Of a stretch of 35,378 nt of DNA, positions 17,272 through 25,975 are shown in pieces. The translations under genes and the position numbers were made by a program. Every line of letters starts with the position of its first letter. Position 1 is the stretch's first letter. The stretch lies in contig SVHY01000021.1 in the NCBI GenBank assembly GCA_015055545.1, positions 1 through 35,378 of the forward strand, in the 5' to 3' direction. This stretch comes from Clostridiales bacterium. Lineage in GTDB: Bacteria > Bacillota > Clostridia > Christensenellales > Borkfalkiaceae. Below the pieces are notes generated by a model. It saw only the letters and a list, made by a program, of their open reading frames with translations. It was not told where the DNA came from and made no database searches.

Positions 17272-17508
17272 TTAGCCTTCTACGTTATCCGAGCGTTTTT
17301 CAAACTGTTCTCTTAAAGCGTTATAGCCCGCCATAATCAAATGAACCTTTGAAAGACCTTTACTCAACAAGAAAGCATCAATTTCTTCTGCTTCCCTGCG
17401 GGGAATACTCGTACCCCAAACTTTATTCAGTTTTTTGCGTTCTTCTTTGTGCTTTGCTTCGTATACTCTGCGACTGATTCTAATAGGTGTGTCTTGTTTT
17501 CTTTCCAT
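17272..17508 (-). CDS. Small basic protein, RHH-like
   Basis: 78 residues, basic N-terminal half. The core VWGTSIPRREAEEIDAFLLSKGLSKVHLIMAGYNALREQ has a strand followed by two helices, the layout of ribbon-helix-helix DNA-binding proteins. It follows the TnpV-like gene by 12 nt with AAAGGAG as ribosome site. Probably a regulator of the element's recombination module. The fold is inferred from pattern only. Confidence 0.7.
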   Translation of the reverse strand: MERKQDTPIRISRRVYEAKHKEERKKLNKVWGTSIPRREAEEIDAFLLSKGLSKVHLIMAGYNALREQFEKRSDNVEG

Positions 17509-17520
17509 AGCGATACTCCT

Positions 17521-17841
17521 TTAATCCACATAAATAAGTTCGTTTAATATTTCTTCATCAATGCGGGTTTTGATTTCCGTTTCAATTTTAACGTCGTGCA
17601 TAAAATCTCCCGTCTTTTGATATTCGGGACGTTTCAAAAGTCTTTCTCTCATAACTTCCCAAATTTGTTCGGCGGCTTTGTCAATGCCGTGAAGATAGGT
17701 GGGTAAATCTTCAATCAACCAATCTCTACCTGTGTCAATAAGGTATTGCTTTTTCAAGTTTCCCCATCTGCCGTAAACGTGTTTAACGGGTGGATGCGAA
17801 CGCTGATATTCAATTACTTCTTCTAACGTCAAAACTTCCAT
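17521..17841 (-). CDS. TnpV-like protein
   Basis: 106 residues. YGRWGNLKKQYLIDTG near the N-terminus and RIDEEILNELIYV at the C-terminus match the ends of TnpV family proteins, small accessory proteins common in Firmicutes transposons and integrative elements, function unknown. First gene of the integrase-side operon. The ATG at 17841 follows AAGGAGATTT. No transposase is nearby. Confidence 0.75.
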   Translation of the reverse strand: MEVLTLEEVIEYQRSHPPVKHVYGRWGNLKKQYLIDTGRDWLIEDLPTYLHGIDKAAEQIWEVMRERLLKRPEYQKTGDFMHDVKIETEIKTRIDEEILNELIYVD

Positions 17842-17870
17842 TTTGAAATCTCCTTAACTGTAGTGTGTTG

Positions 17871-17910
17871 TCGTATTAATACGAATATCACTTTTTGCGA
17901 AAGAAGTCAA
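17871..17910 (-). promoter_or_regulatory. Probable promoter and palindromic operator of the recombination operon
   Basis: Minus strand: TTGACT (17910-17905), 17-nt spacer, weak TATTCG (17887-17882). The perfect 14-bp palindrome TCGTATTAATACGA (17871-17884) overlaps the -10 and start region, so a repressor there would silence the integrase genes. Confidence 0.5.
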
Positions 17911-17985
17911 GCTCTTTTTTATAAAATTCTAAAATTTTTTTACATATTTATTTCCTCCTTATGTTTTAGTGGGGAGCAGAGCAAA

Positions 17986-18193
17986 AATCGGGTTTCCCGA
18001 TTGTTTGGTTAGGTCAAAAGCGCTATTTTGGCAATTCCTTTTACCTGCTTTGAAAAAGCGGTGGAATTGCAACAAAATAATTTTTTAAGCGGTTTTCTTA
18101 ACCTGCTTAGGATTTTGGTATTTTTCGCTTTATTTTTTGGTTGTCTTTTCGCCTCGCAGAGCCCACCACTTTCAAACGAAAGTGTAGTGGGCT
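17986..18193. other. Structured non-coding stretch with three strong hairpins
   Basis: Part of an 836-bp gene-free region (17842-18677). Hairpins: AATCGGG/CCCGATT (17986-18002, 3-nt loop); GCAATTCC/GGAATTGC (18031-18070) enclosing an inner CC-GCTTT/AAAGC-GG stem; and a near-perfect 14-bp stem at 18160-18193 (AGCCCAC CACTTTC, loop AAAC, GAAAGTG TA GTGGGCT). An open frame of 69 codons crosses two of them but has no ribosome site. The region could be a small RNA, an origin of the excised form, or a transfer origin. Nothing decides among these. Confidence 0.6.
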
Positions 18194-18278
18194 ACACTTA
18201 TAAAAGTCAAGCCTATGGCGGGTGGATAAAGTTATAAAATTTCATTTTTATTTTTCCTCCTTATCTAGTAATTGTCTT

Positions 18279-18566
18279 TCACTTAAAAGGGTGATTTTTG
18301 ACTAAAACCGTACCCCCTAAATCAAAAAATTCTTAAATTTATTTTACCCCTTCACTTAAAAGGGCTTTTTAGAGCAAAAAGTAAAGGCAAAATTCAAAAT
18401 TTCTTAAAAAAATTTTTTTCTCTCCATATAAAGGGGCTATTTTTTGCCGTTTATGGGGGCCAAAATCTTCATTTTTAGTGTAAAAATTTTCCCCTCACTT
18501 AAAAGGGCGATTTTGGGGCAAAACGTGGCGGTCTAAACTTGAAAATTTTTCTTTTGGGGTACAAAA
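18279..18566. repeat. Four degenerate 72-bp tandem repeats
   Basis: TCACTTAAAAGGG starts at 18279, 18352 and 18495, with a variant TCCATATAAAGGGG at about 18423, giving a period of 71-73 bp. Each unit continues with an ATTTT(G)GGGCAAAA-like block and ends in an AAATTT-rich block and CCCC or CTC. The units are diverged (whole-unit identity perhaps 60%), but the head motif is exact in three. They lie between the hairpin stretch and the terminator of the defence operon. Confidence 0.75.
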
Positions 18567-18593
18567 AAGGCAAGTAGAACAAATCTACTCGCC
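18562..18593 (-). terminator. Terminator of the element defence operon
   Basis: On the minus strand GGCGAGTAGA / TCTACTTGCC forms a 10-bp stem with one G-U pair and a 5-nt loop, followed by TTTTTT. It is 85 nt downstream of the AAA gene stop. Confidence 0.85.
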
Positions 18594-18677
18594 TAAATAG
18601 GGAAGATATTAAATTGAATAAAAACCAATAAGCAAACGCCCACATTTTTGGACATCTGCCTATTTTTGTAAAAATTT

Positions 18678-19814
18678 TTAATTTTCTTCAAGCGCAGAAG
18701 CCACGTCTTCTTTGCTCTCCAACATTGCCTTAAACAGTAGTTCTTCTAAAACGGCTTGAATTTTATTTTTTATCGTTCGTGCATTTTCTCCTTGAGACAA
18801 GATACGTTTCGAAACAATTGAATAAACTTCCTCTTTTGTGAAATAGTCTTTATATTCTTCGTATTTATCGTCCAACTCTTTACATACAATTTTATAAATG
18901 GTTTCTTGACTAAAATCTTCAAAATGAATAAACTTGTCTATTCGATAATATATAGGAAGTCCTAAATGTTCTTTCATTTCATCTTCGTTTGAATAATTTG
19001 AAGTTAAAATTATTAATGCACCTGATATATCAACTTCATAAACAGCATCCTTAAAGACGGTATTGTCAAATAACGTATAAAACACGGAATAAAAAAACTC
19101 TGCGCATTTATCAAATTCGTCTAAAAAAATTAAATTTGATTCTCGTTCAAGCAAATCAAAGCCTATACTCCTTCTGTTGGGCTTATCTCCAAACAGGTAG
19201 TCACTATTTACATTACTCTTAAACATTGATAAATGTTTTTCTAAAAACTTATTATCGAAGAAGTTTTTAGCGATGGCTTTAACTAACTCCGTTTTTCCTA
19301 TACTGCTATTACCGTACAGCATTATGACATACGGTTTTTTCCTTTGAACGGATGTTAAGTAACGTAAAGACTTACTTGTTTCAATAATAGCATTGTCTTG
19401 ACCGATAACTATTTGATGGATTGCTCTCATTCCATTTACATAATTATTTTTATCTCGTGTAATATCATACTTTTGTCGATCTATATCCAATTTGATTTCT
19501 TTAGAATCTTTAAGACTGTTTAAGAAAAACAATAAATTAGACGAAGGATTATGTAACCAAACAACAGCATCATCACTAGTTAATTCAAGAATTAAATTTC
19601 CAACTCTATCATTAGCCGATTCAGTAATACCAATGTAACTATCATTCCTAACAATAAGTAATTTAGCTTTTTCGTTATTGGGAAATGGTTTACCTATTTT
19701 GTGATAGTTATCATTTAGGGTTACTATGTCCAAAAATAGTGTTGGTTTAACCAAATCTTTGGTTTTGTCGCTAAAATAAGCCTTTGCGCCAATAACAACA
19801 TTAAATGTTCTCAT
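18678..19814 (-). CDS. ClpB-type AAA+ ATPase of the element
   Basis: 378 residues. The first 125 residues are an unrecognised domain (MRTFNVVIGAKAYF...). Then an AAA module of the Clp/Hsp100 second-ATPase kind: VIGQDNAI (136-143), Walker A GNSSIGKT (168-175), Walker B LIFLDEFDK (228-236), sensor 1 ILTSNY (269-274) and a sensor-2 helix GENARTIKNKI near 342. All residues for ATP hydrolysis appear present. There is no ClpP-binding loop and no second AAA domain, so it is much shorter than ClpA or ClpB. It is 3 nt downstream of the DUF6414-like gene and last in the operon, after the restriction-modification genes. Likely the motor of a two-gene defence or maintenance module. Confidence 0.85.
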   Translation of the reverse strand: MRTFNVVIGAKAYFSDKTKDLVKPTLFLDIVTLNDNYHKIGKPFPNNEKAKLLIVRNDSYIGITESANDRVGNLILELTSDDAVVWLHNPSSNLLFFLNSLKDSKEIKLDIDRQKYDITRDKNNYVNGMRAIHQIVIGQDNAIIETSKSLRYLTSVQRKKPYVIMLYGNSSIGKTELVKAIAKNFFDNKFLEKHLSMFKSNVNSDYLFGDKPNRRSIGFDLLERESNLIFLDEFDKCAEFFYSVFYTLFDNTVFKDAVYEVDISGALIILTSNYSNEDEMKEHLGLPIYYRIDKFIHFEDFSQETIYKIVCKELDDKYEEYKDYFTKEEVYSIVSKRILSQGENARTIKNKIQAVLEELLFKAMLESKEDVASALEEN

Positions 19815-19817
19815 GTT

Positions 19818-20651
19818 TTATTCATCCTTTTGGCTTATACTTGCATACACAACATCAAAGAGTTTAATATGCGTTTCGGGTGCCGTTTTGGTATCTTGAC
19901 CGCTTGTTGTTTCTTCGGAAACATCTGCATTAAGTATATGGGGATAAATATCGCCTATTGTTTGATTTGGAGTAACTGTTGTTAGATTTTGCATCTTATT
20001 TAATTGGTCTATAAAATCAAAACTAGATTTAGGGAAGCTACCAATAAAAATACAATATGCAGTCAATTTTGAATTAAGCAAGTCGTTTCTTTTATAATTA
20101 CTTAAAAAAGCAGTAGAATTAAACCTTATGTATGTTTCATCGTCTATTTTATAATGGTCATAGCCTTCGTATCCTTCCATTACATTCTTAAATTCTTTAG
20201 TATCAACATCTTTTACGCCACTTTTTAATATTCGAGTGTAATTTCCTGCCACTCTAAAAAATGTAGCGGAGTTTTCGATATCAGAAACAATAATATTAGT
20301 AAATTCAGTGAAGCCTTCTTTTACTTTTTCAAAATCAGAAATTTCAGTGGACGTTACAGTAACTGTTTTATCAAATTGAGCGATATACTCTGATGCAATT
20401 TTACTTGAAAATAAGAATTTAAGCCTAGAAAAAAACGGCAAAGGAATCTTTATTGAAGCTTCAGCTTCAATATTACTTTCCAACTTTATAGACCCGCTAT
20501 CTTTTTCGTTCGTTACGGTTTGTTTTGAGCCTTTATAATATTGTTGTAAAATATTTCTTATTGTTTCTTTATCGAAATATATTATTTTGTTAATCGCTAT
20601 TTTGCTTATTTCAGGCGCTTTTGAGTCTAGAGCTTTTTTCTTTTTTCCCAT
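19818..20651 (-). CDS. Uncharacterised protein, DUF6414-like
   Basis: 277 residues, soluble. It begins with a lysine-rich stretch (MGKKKKA) and the segment NKIIYFDKETIRNILQQYYKG, which reads like the start of DUF6414 proteins. A mixed alpha/beta middle contains TAYCIFIGSFPKSSF, and the C-terminus is Thr- and Asp-rich. No catalytic motif is visible. It is 3 nt from both neighbours, so expressed with the R-M protein before it and the AAA ATPase after it. Probably the sensor or substrate adaptor of the AAA protein. The DUF assignment is from memory and uncertain. Confidence 0.7.
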   Translation of the reverse strand: MGKKKKALDSKAPEISKIAINKIIYFDKETIRNILQQYYKGSKQTVTNEKDSGSIKLESNIEAEASIKIPLPFFSRLKFLFSSKIASEYIAQFDKTVTVTSTEISDFEKVKEGFTEFTNIIVSDIENSATFFRVAGNYTRILKSGVKDVDTKEFKNVMEGYEGYDHYKIDDETYIRFNSTAFLSNYKRNDLLNSKLTAYCIFIGSFPKSSFDFIDQLNKMQNLTTVTPNQTIGDIYPHILNADVSEETTSGQDTKTAPETHIKLFDVVYASISQKDE

Positions 20652-20654
20652 TTT

Positions 20655-23600
20655 TTACTCCATAGGTTTAATCATTGATTCGATGAAGGAGATTTCTTCT
20701 TCGGTTAGATTGTATTTTGCATAAAGTTGTTGGTCGATTTCAGGGATAGTTTTGCTCCAATCAATATCCGAATTTGCCGTAAAATCTTGCATTGGAACAT
20801 ATTCCCAAACCTTTTTAGTGTTATCTTGAGTAACTTTTAACACTCCTAATAGCGCACGCGCAAACTTTGTTTTAACATATTTGAAAGTTGATTCAGCTTC
20901 ATAACGAGAATCCGTTTGTCCTGCTGAAATATAAGTTTCCGTATATCCCATCATAGGCTCGCCAATCAACGGTGTACCAATTAATGGAGTGCTTGAAATT
21001 TCACCAATAGCACCACTACCATTTGCCTTTGGAAACATAACTTTGTACTTATACAAGTTATCAATTGGCGCTAAATAATCTTTTCTAAACCATCTAACAA
21101 CTCTAGTATTTTTGCAGTTGCCATACATTTGCACATATTCATTATTGTCATTTGGTTTAGCTTCAGTAAATAATAAAGGCATTCGCTCAAAAGCACTAGT
21201 AGATATTCGTCTATCTGATGTTTTCTTCATTTCTTCGGGTTGTTCTTCATACGCCTTGTCTGAAAATCTATATTGACCTCTATTTAAGATAACTTGTGAA
21301 AAACTTACCGTACTAGTAGTCCATACCTTACTTTTGATGCTATTCAACTCTTTAAATGCGCAGTACACGCCTGTTTTGCCAAAATTTTCGTTTAAATCTC
21401 GATAGGAAACTGCAATGCCACCTTTAATATCAACATTTGGAAACAAAGTTGTACTATTTGAAACAGAGTATGCAACCTTAAAATGTTCATCTGCAAGAAT
21501 TTTTTTATTCCAACTTTCTGGAGTTGCGCCTGCATTATATAAAAATCTCGCAGGAGTAATCAAGCTTGCTTTTGTAGATAAACGATATGATATATCCATA
21601 AACAAGTGATATATTGGTTTATCATTAACTGAACCAATAACTGTTTCTTGATAAGGTGGATTACCCACAACTGCTTCAAATTTTAACATTTCCGTTTCTC
21701 CTTCGGTAAGGGTATCAGTAAGTTTAATCGTTTCAAAAGGTTTATTTTGCGTTAATAACGCCTTTAATTTGTTATAGTCTATTTCTTCGCCAACTTTAAC
21801 GTCTAACATATCGGTTGCGATAAATTCTTTTGCTATGTTTTGAGCATTTAATTCTAACATTTCATAAAGTTTTCTCGTTAACTCATAGCAAATTGACGAT
21901 TTAGGTATGGTGTAGATTGCATTAGCGATAAAATCTTTATCAAGACCAAGTTCTGTCATTCGTTTATGTAATGCCACGGAAAATTCACCCGCCGTGCCCG
22001 CTATATCCAATACTTTTCCGTTTGTAATAGGAAGCGATTTAATGAACTCTTCGGGAAGAAGATTTACCATATCGTCGCAAATATTAGACGGGGTTATTAC
22101 AATTGCATCGCCAAGTTTTCCAAACTTATTTACGGCAACGTTTGCTCTTTCCGCAGGGGCAAGGTCGGTTGCTCTTGACAAGTTATTTAAGTCTTGAATT
22201 TTATAATCTAAATCGCTTAAAACAAACTTGTTGGTTTTTTGATTTAAGAGAATTAAAATGTTTTTGCTTAAACCAAGATTTTTAGCGATTCTACCGTTTT
22301 CTTCCGTTTCCATTTTTTCGATTATATCGGAAAGTGAGATTACGGTATCTTTCGTGATAAAAGCGAAAAGCAAAATTCTTGTATAATAACTTTGAACTTT
22401 CTTTGTTAAGCTGATTTCTTGCTTACGCTTATCGTCGGCAGAAATAGGCGTTGTATCGGTTGACGGAGTAGTATCGTCGGTATCATCGCCCGACTGTGTT
22501 TCGGGAACGTCAAGCTCGCTACCTTCGTCTTCATCTTCACCATCGTGGGCAGGAACGGACAAGCCGGATTTAGAGCCAATTTCGTTTTCAAGTTCGATAA
22601 CCGCACGAATAGTGCTATCATCAAGAATGCTCAAATCTACGGGAATTTCAAGAGCTTCATCTTTTATACCTTTATCTTTTTGATAGTTGCTAACCGCTTC
22701 TAAAATATCGGTTGCAACAACACGTTCGATTTTATCTTTATTGATAGTGATAATAGGCGAAATTTCAAGTTCTTTTCTAATACGCTTTTCAAGTTCGCTA
22801 TTACCGCCCGTATCCACGTTTGCGTTGTAGATTTTCGATTTCTTTTCTTGCATAACAAACATTCTGTTCGGGTCAAAGTCCACGAGCAGAGTTTGCGGTT
22901 TCATATTGAATTTAATGGTTTTACCCGTCGTTTCGTCTTTGAACGTTTTAACGTATTGGTTTTGCAAACGGAAAACGGCTTGGTCGTATTCTTGTGGAGA
23001 AGCAGTATCTTTAAGATAAAGCATTGTATCCCATTCGGGAACGGTGCTACCCGTAAGCATACGGTTTACAGTTAAGGTAATGGTCTTTTTGCCGTTTTCT
23101 TCGTGGTTTGTAATAGACGTTTTAATTTCTTTTGGCGATTTATAAGCGTTAGGTTTGTCCACGCCTGAAATATTTACGATTTCATATCCATTTAAGTTGT
23201 GGAACTTATCTTTATTTGTTTTGATAAGTTCTTCTAACGCATCGCAAGAAGCGCAGTAAGGTAAAACGATTACAATATGACGGCACATTTTGCCTTCTTT
23301 TAATTTGTCGTAGTCAAGGAAGCCTAAAAGTTCATCATCAGATTTACTTCCATCGATAACTTCTAAAAGGTCAAGAATTTCTCTTTCATAAATAAACTTT
23401 TTATGAGTGCCGTCGTCGGCTTTCTTTATGCTTTGTGGTTTGAAAAGCGCAGAGAAAGCGTAGGTTGTACCTGCTTTTTTAAGTTCTTCTAAACGTTTAC
23501 GAGAAGATTCGTTGGGACGGAATGCAAAACGCACCATTTGCGGAAAACCATAGTAAGGGTTGTCCCATTCTTTGCATTCATCGTCTAAAATATGTTCGTC

Positions 23601-24719
23601 ATCCCAAGCCTTTTGCTCGTCAACAATGTCGGTGAATTGGTAGAAAGCAATAATATCTTCTTTTTTGAACTCGCTTCCCATTAAAATACGATATGGCGTA
23701 CCCGACAAGTGGATAGTTATATTCGTTTTAAGGGTTTTTATTGTTTTATCTGCTTCCTCAACGTCAACGAAGTCGTCGCTATCTTTCTTGTTTTTAACAT
23801 CGCTTTCGTAATTATTGGCGTTCTTTAACACTTCACCATATTTTTCTGCACGTGCGCCGAAGTGCGTTTCGTCAACGAGAAGAAGGTCAATATCTTGACC
23901 AAATACTTCTTGATGTTTATCTTTGATTTGTTCGCCTTGTAAATCTTGGAGAGTAAGGAAAATGACAACTTTTTTGCCTGTGCTAAGTCTTTCGGTAATA
24001 GTGTGATTATTATTTTTTAATGTGTCTGACGTTACAAATTCATAGCCGTCAAATTTAACGTGACTTTCAACGGTCTTTTTCCATTCAGCCTTAACGTCGG
24101 CTTTTGCAGAAACAACCACAACAAGTTTTGCACCCATTTCTACGGCACAGCACATAGAAGTAAACGACTTGCCGAAACGCATTACTGCATACATAAGCAA
24201 GTTTTTACGTCCGTTGGCGATTGCCGTTTTGAAAGCGTTAACAGTTTTTTCTTGATTAGGGCGCATAGGATATGTTTCTATGCGGGGGAATACGGTTTCT
24301 TCAGGTCTTAACGTTTCTACACTATAGAATTGATATTTTTGAGTTTTGTTTTGATAGTCGTTTTTAATGTCGGTAATAGCATCTTCAACGTCACCAACAG
24401 TTGCTTCCTTAAAAAATTCTTTGGAGTAGTAGATGCCTGCGGGCAAGTCAGAAAGTTGTAATCTTGATTTATGCTTTTCCATTTCTAAAAATTGGTGTAC
24501 GGAAAAATCACGGAAATAAACGCCGTCTATTTTCGCTTCGCTTTCAAATTTCTTTTCAAGATTAGGATAATGTTCTTCCCATTCTTTTAATCTAACCGAT
24601 ACAGGACGATAGGTGTCGCCAACTTTGAGATAGTTGGGAATAGTATTCGTGGTAAACGCATAGATGTGCGGTTCTACACGACCTATTATAATCTCGTCCA
24701 AAATTGTTTTATCTATCAT
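20655..24719 (-). CDS. Fused GIY-YIG-like nuclease, helicase and N6-adenine methyltransferase
   Basis: 1354 residues. Residues 18-53 (HIYAFTTN, KVGDTYRPVSVRLKEW) look like a GIY-YIG/T5orf172-type nuclease head. Residues of about 150-640 form an SF2 helicase: motif I MRFGKS (180-185), DETH (283-286), SGTP, and a motif VI-like QAVFRLQNQ. An acidic low-complexity linker (about 700-745) follows. Then comes an N6-methylase of Eco57I/type I kind, with DIAGTAGEF (near 905) for AdoMet and the catalytic NPPY (near 1019). The last 250 residues should be target recognition. This resembles single-chain Type ISP enzymes, but with a different nuclease. The short gene at 24739 ends 19 nt before it and is its likely partner. 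Catalytic activity of the N-terminal domain is not certain. Confidence 0.88.
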   Translation of the reverse strand: MIDKTILDEIIIGRVEPHIYAFTTNTIPNYLKVGDTYRPVSVRLKEWEEHYPNLEKKFESEAKIDGVYFRDFSVHQFLEMEKHKSRLQLSDLPAGIYYSKEFFKEATVGDVEDAITDIKNDYQNKTQKYQFYSVETLRPEETVFPRIETYPMRPNQEKTVNAFKTAIANGRKNLLMYAVMRFGKSFTSMCCAVEMGAKLVVVVSAKADVKAEWKKTVESHVKFDGYEFVTSDTLKNNNHTITERLSTGKKVVIFLTLQDLQGEQIKDKHQEVFGQDIDLLLVDETHFGARAEKYGEVLKNANNYESDVKNKKDSDDFVDVEEADKTIKTLKTNITIHLSGTPYRILMGSEFKKEDIIAFYQFTDIVDEQKAWDDEHILDDECKEWDNPYYGFPQMVRFAFRPNESSRKRLEELKKAGTTYAFSALFKPQSIKKADDGTHKKFIYEREILDLLEVIDGSKSDDELLGFLDYDKLKEGKMCRHIVIVLPYCASCDALEELIKTNKDKFHNLNGYEIVNISGVDKPNAYKSPKEIKTSITNHEENGKKTITLTVNRMLTGSTVPEWDTMLYLKDTASPQEYDQAVFRLQNQYVKTFKDETTGKTIKFNMKPQTLLVDFDPNRMFVMQEKKSKIYNANVDTGGNSELEKRIRKELEISPIITINKDKIERVVATDILEAVSNYQKDKGIKDEALEIPVDLSILDDSTIRAVIELENEIGSKSGLSVPAHDGEDEDEGSELDVPETQSGDDTDDTTPSTDTTPISADDKRKQEISLTKKVQSYYTRILLFAFITKDTVISLSDIIEKMETEENGRIAKNLGLSKNILILLNQKTNKFVLSDLDYKIQDLNNLSRATDLAPAERANVAVNKFGKLGDAIVITPSNICDDMVNLLPEEFIKSLPITNGKVLDIAGTAGEFSVALHKRMTELGLDKDFIANAIYTIPKSSICYELTRKLYEMLELNAQNIAKEFIATDMLDVKVGEEIDYNKLKALLTQNKPFETIKLTDTLTEGETEMLKFEAVVGNPPYQETVIGSVNDKPIYHLFMDISYRLSTKASLITPARFLYNAGATPESWNKKILADEHFKVAYSVSNSTTLFPNVDIKGGIAVSYRDLNENFGKTGVYCAFKELNSIKSKVWTTSTVSFSQVILNRGQYRFSDKAYEEQPEEMKKTSDRRISTSAFERMPLLFTEAKPNDNNEYVQMYGNCKNTRVVRWFRKDYLAPIDNLYKYKVMFPKANGSGAIGEISSTPLIGTPLIGEPMMGYTETYISAGQTDSRYEAESTFKYVKTKFARALLGVLKVTQDNTKKVWEYVPMQDFTANSDIDWSKTIPEIDQQLYAKYNLTEEEISFIESMIKPME

Positions 24720-24738
24720 ACAAAATCCTCGTTTGTAA

Positions 24739-25716
24739 TTACTTCTTTATAAGACTGACAAATTTTACTTTCTTATTTGTCTCCCAATCCATAACATAGC
24801 AATAAATGCCGTTGTGCTTTTTAGGATTATTCTTTTTGCAACCTTCACAAACTTCTTCGTGGGTTTCGTCGCCCCAAAGGAACGCTTCCGTTTCTGTACC
24901 ATGTTTACAACTATTGGGGATTACAAATTTAAGCCCGTCCATTTGCCAAATGTTCCAAGAAAGAATTTCGGCTATTTCACGAAGCCAATCCTTGCTTGGT
25001 TTTTTATTGAACTTATCTTCATAATAATCGCTAAACGTGAACAATAGATTTTCACGGGCAAGCAAAACGTTGTCGCCTTGCCACTCATATCCGTAAACGC
25101 TTTTTACTGCTTGTTTTGCCCATTCGTACCATTCTTGTTCATCATCAACGTTTTCGGAAACAACACGGAGTTTTCTATCTAACAAGCCAATTCTTTCTTT
25201 CACGGGAATCGTATTACCTGAAACGGTGTCATAACGGCTTGCAAGATACGGTGCTTCACCACAAGATATTTCTAATCGGTTTGCTTTTACATAGTCTTGC
25301 CAAGTTTTGCCGTCTTCCGTCGGGAAGGTTATTTTCTCTTGAGTTGCCGTCCACGTTTTTTCTTGTTCTACATTAAAAACGTTTTCTCTACCAAACCAAG
25401 CGTTATCAACAAGATTGTTTTGCTTGTTGCATATCCACGAAGGAGTAAAGACTTCTGCTTTATCACGAACACGGGTAAGTTGTTCTTGCTTTGTTTTTTC
25501 TACACGGGGCTTAATGATTGTACCGTTTTTGCCCGTAACCGAAAACACCGTGATTTGGCGGTCTTTTGTATATGTTTCGTCATATTGGGTGTAATCGTCC
25601 GTAGCCCAAATGATATTCTTGCCCGAAGAGTTATCTTTGAGCAGAATATTCAATAGCGTGGAGTCCAACGCCAATATGCGATTTTCCTTTATATCAACTC
25701 TAATTTCTTTCGCCAT
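24739..25716 (-). CDS. Restriction-modification accessory subunit (subunit M-like)
   Basis: 325 residues. It matches a widespread family usually found directly before helicase-methylase proteins: VRDKAEVFTPSWICN (91-105, like the start of N6-methylases), LEISCGEAPYLASRYDT (148-164), IGLLDRKLRVVSENV, VYGYEWQGDNVLLARENLL, and a C-terminal Cys/His set (CKHG, CEGCKKN, GIYCYV) that may bind zinc. It lacks a full methylase core, so it probably helps the 1354-residue protein recognise or modify DNA. The 20-nt gap, same operon and matching family context support the pairing. Confidence 0.85.
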   Translation of the reverse strand: MAKEIRVDIKENRILALDSTLLNILLKDNSSGKNIIWATDDYTQYDETYTKDRQITVFSVTGKNGTIIKPRVEKTKQEQLTRVRDKAEVFTPSWICNKQNNLVDNAWFGRENVFNVEQEKTWTATQEKITFPTEDGKTWQDYVKANRLEISCGEAPYLASRYDTVSGNTIPVKERIGLLDRKLRVVSENVDDEQEWYEWAKQAVKSVYGYEWQGDNVLLARENLLFTFSDYYEDKFNKKPSKDWLREIAEILSWNIWQMDGLKFVIPNSCKHGTETEAFLWGDETHEEVCEGCKKNNPKKHNGIYCYVMDWETNKKVKFVSLIKK

Positions 25717-25722
25717 TTTAGT

Positions 25723-25914
25723 TTACCATCTTGAATTGCTTAAAAAGGTCAAAAGGTCGTTTATATCTTTTGCCCTTGAATAAGCGTCAATAGCGTTAAT
25801 CCAATTTGCTTTTTGTTGGGTGGATAAGTTCATATCATTACAAATCATTTGCTTTATTATTTCAGTTTTTGCTTTTTCCAACCCTTTTTGAATAATATAA
25901 TCGTTTAAGTTCAT
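25723..25914 (-). CDS. Small helical protein before the R-M genes
   Basis: 63 residues (MNLNDYIIQKGLEKAKTEII...), helical, unrecognised. AAAAGG precedes the ATG at 25914, and the stop is 6 nt before the accessory subunit gene, so translation is probably coupled. It could be a small regulator or a subunit of the R-M complex. Confidence 0.7.
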   Translation of the reverse strand: MNLNDYIIQKGLEKAKTEIIKQMICNDMNLSTQQKANWINAIDAYSRAKDINDLLTFLSNSRW

Positions 25915-25940
25915 CTGTTTTCCTTTTATTCTACCACACT

Positions 25941-25965
25941 AAATATGACAGTTTACGTCATATTT
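25941..25965. promoter_or_regulatory. Inverted repeat, candidate operator for the XRE regulator
   Basis: AAATATGAC, 7-nt spacer, GTCATATTT: a perfect 9-bp inverted repeat between the regulator gene (25976-26182) and the R-M genes. GTCAT/ATGAC half-sites 7 nt apart resemble the C-boxes of controller proteins in R-M systems. A weak promoter with -10 TAGAAT lies just below it. Confidence 0.6.
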
Positions 25966-25975
25966 ATAAAAGTTA

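Noticed and set aside
17521-17841. Transposon insertion suggested by the TnpV-like gene
   Set aside because: No transposase or terminal repeats around it; TnpV proteins are common cargo of integrative elements.
18028-18237. 69-residue open frame in the element's non-coding region
   Set aside because: No ribosome site, and it spans two strong hairpins; more likely structured DNA or RNA than a gene, though a small membrane peptide cannot be fully excluded.
18279-18566. Possible CRISPR array
   Set aside because: The 72-bp period with degenerate whole-unit similarity and no unique spacers between constant repeats, and no cas genes.
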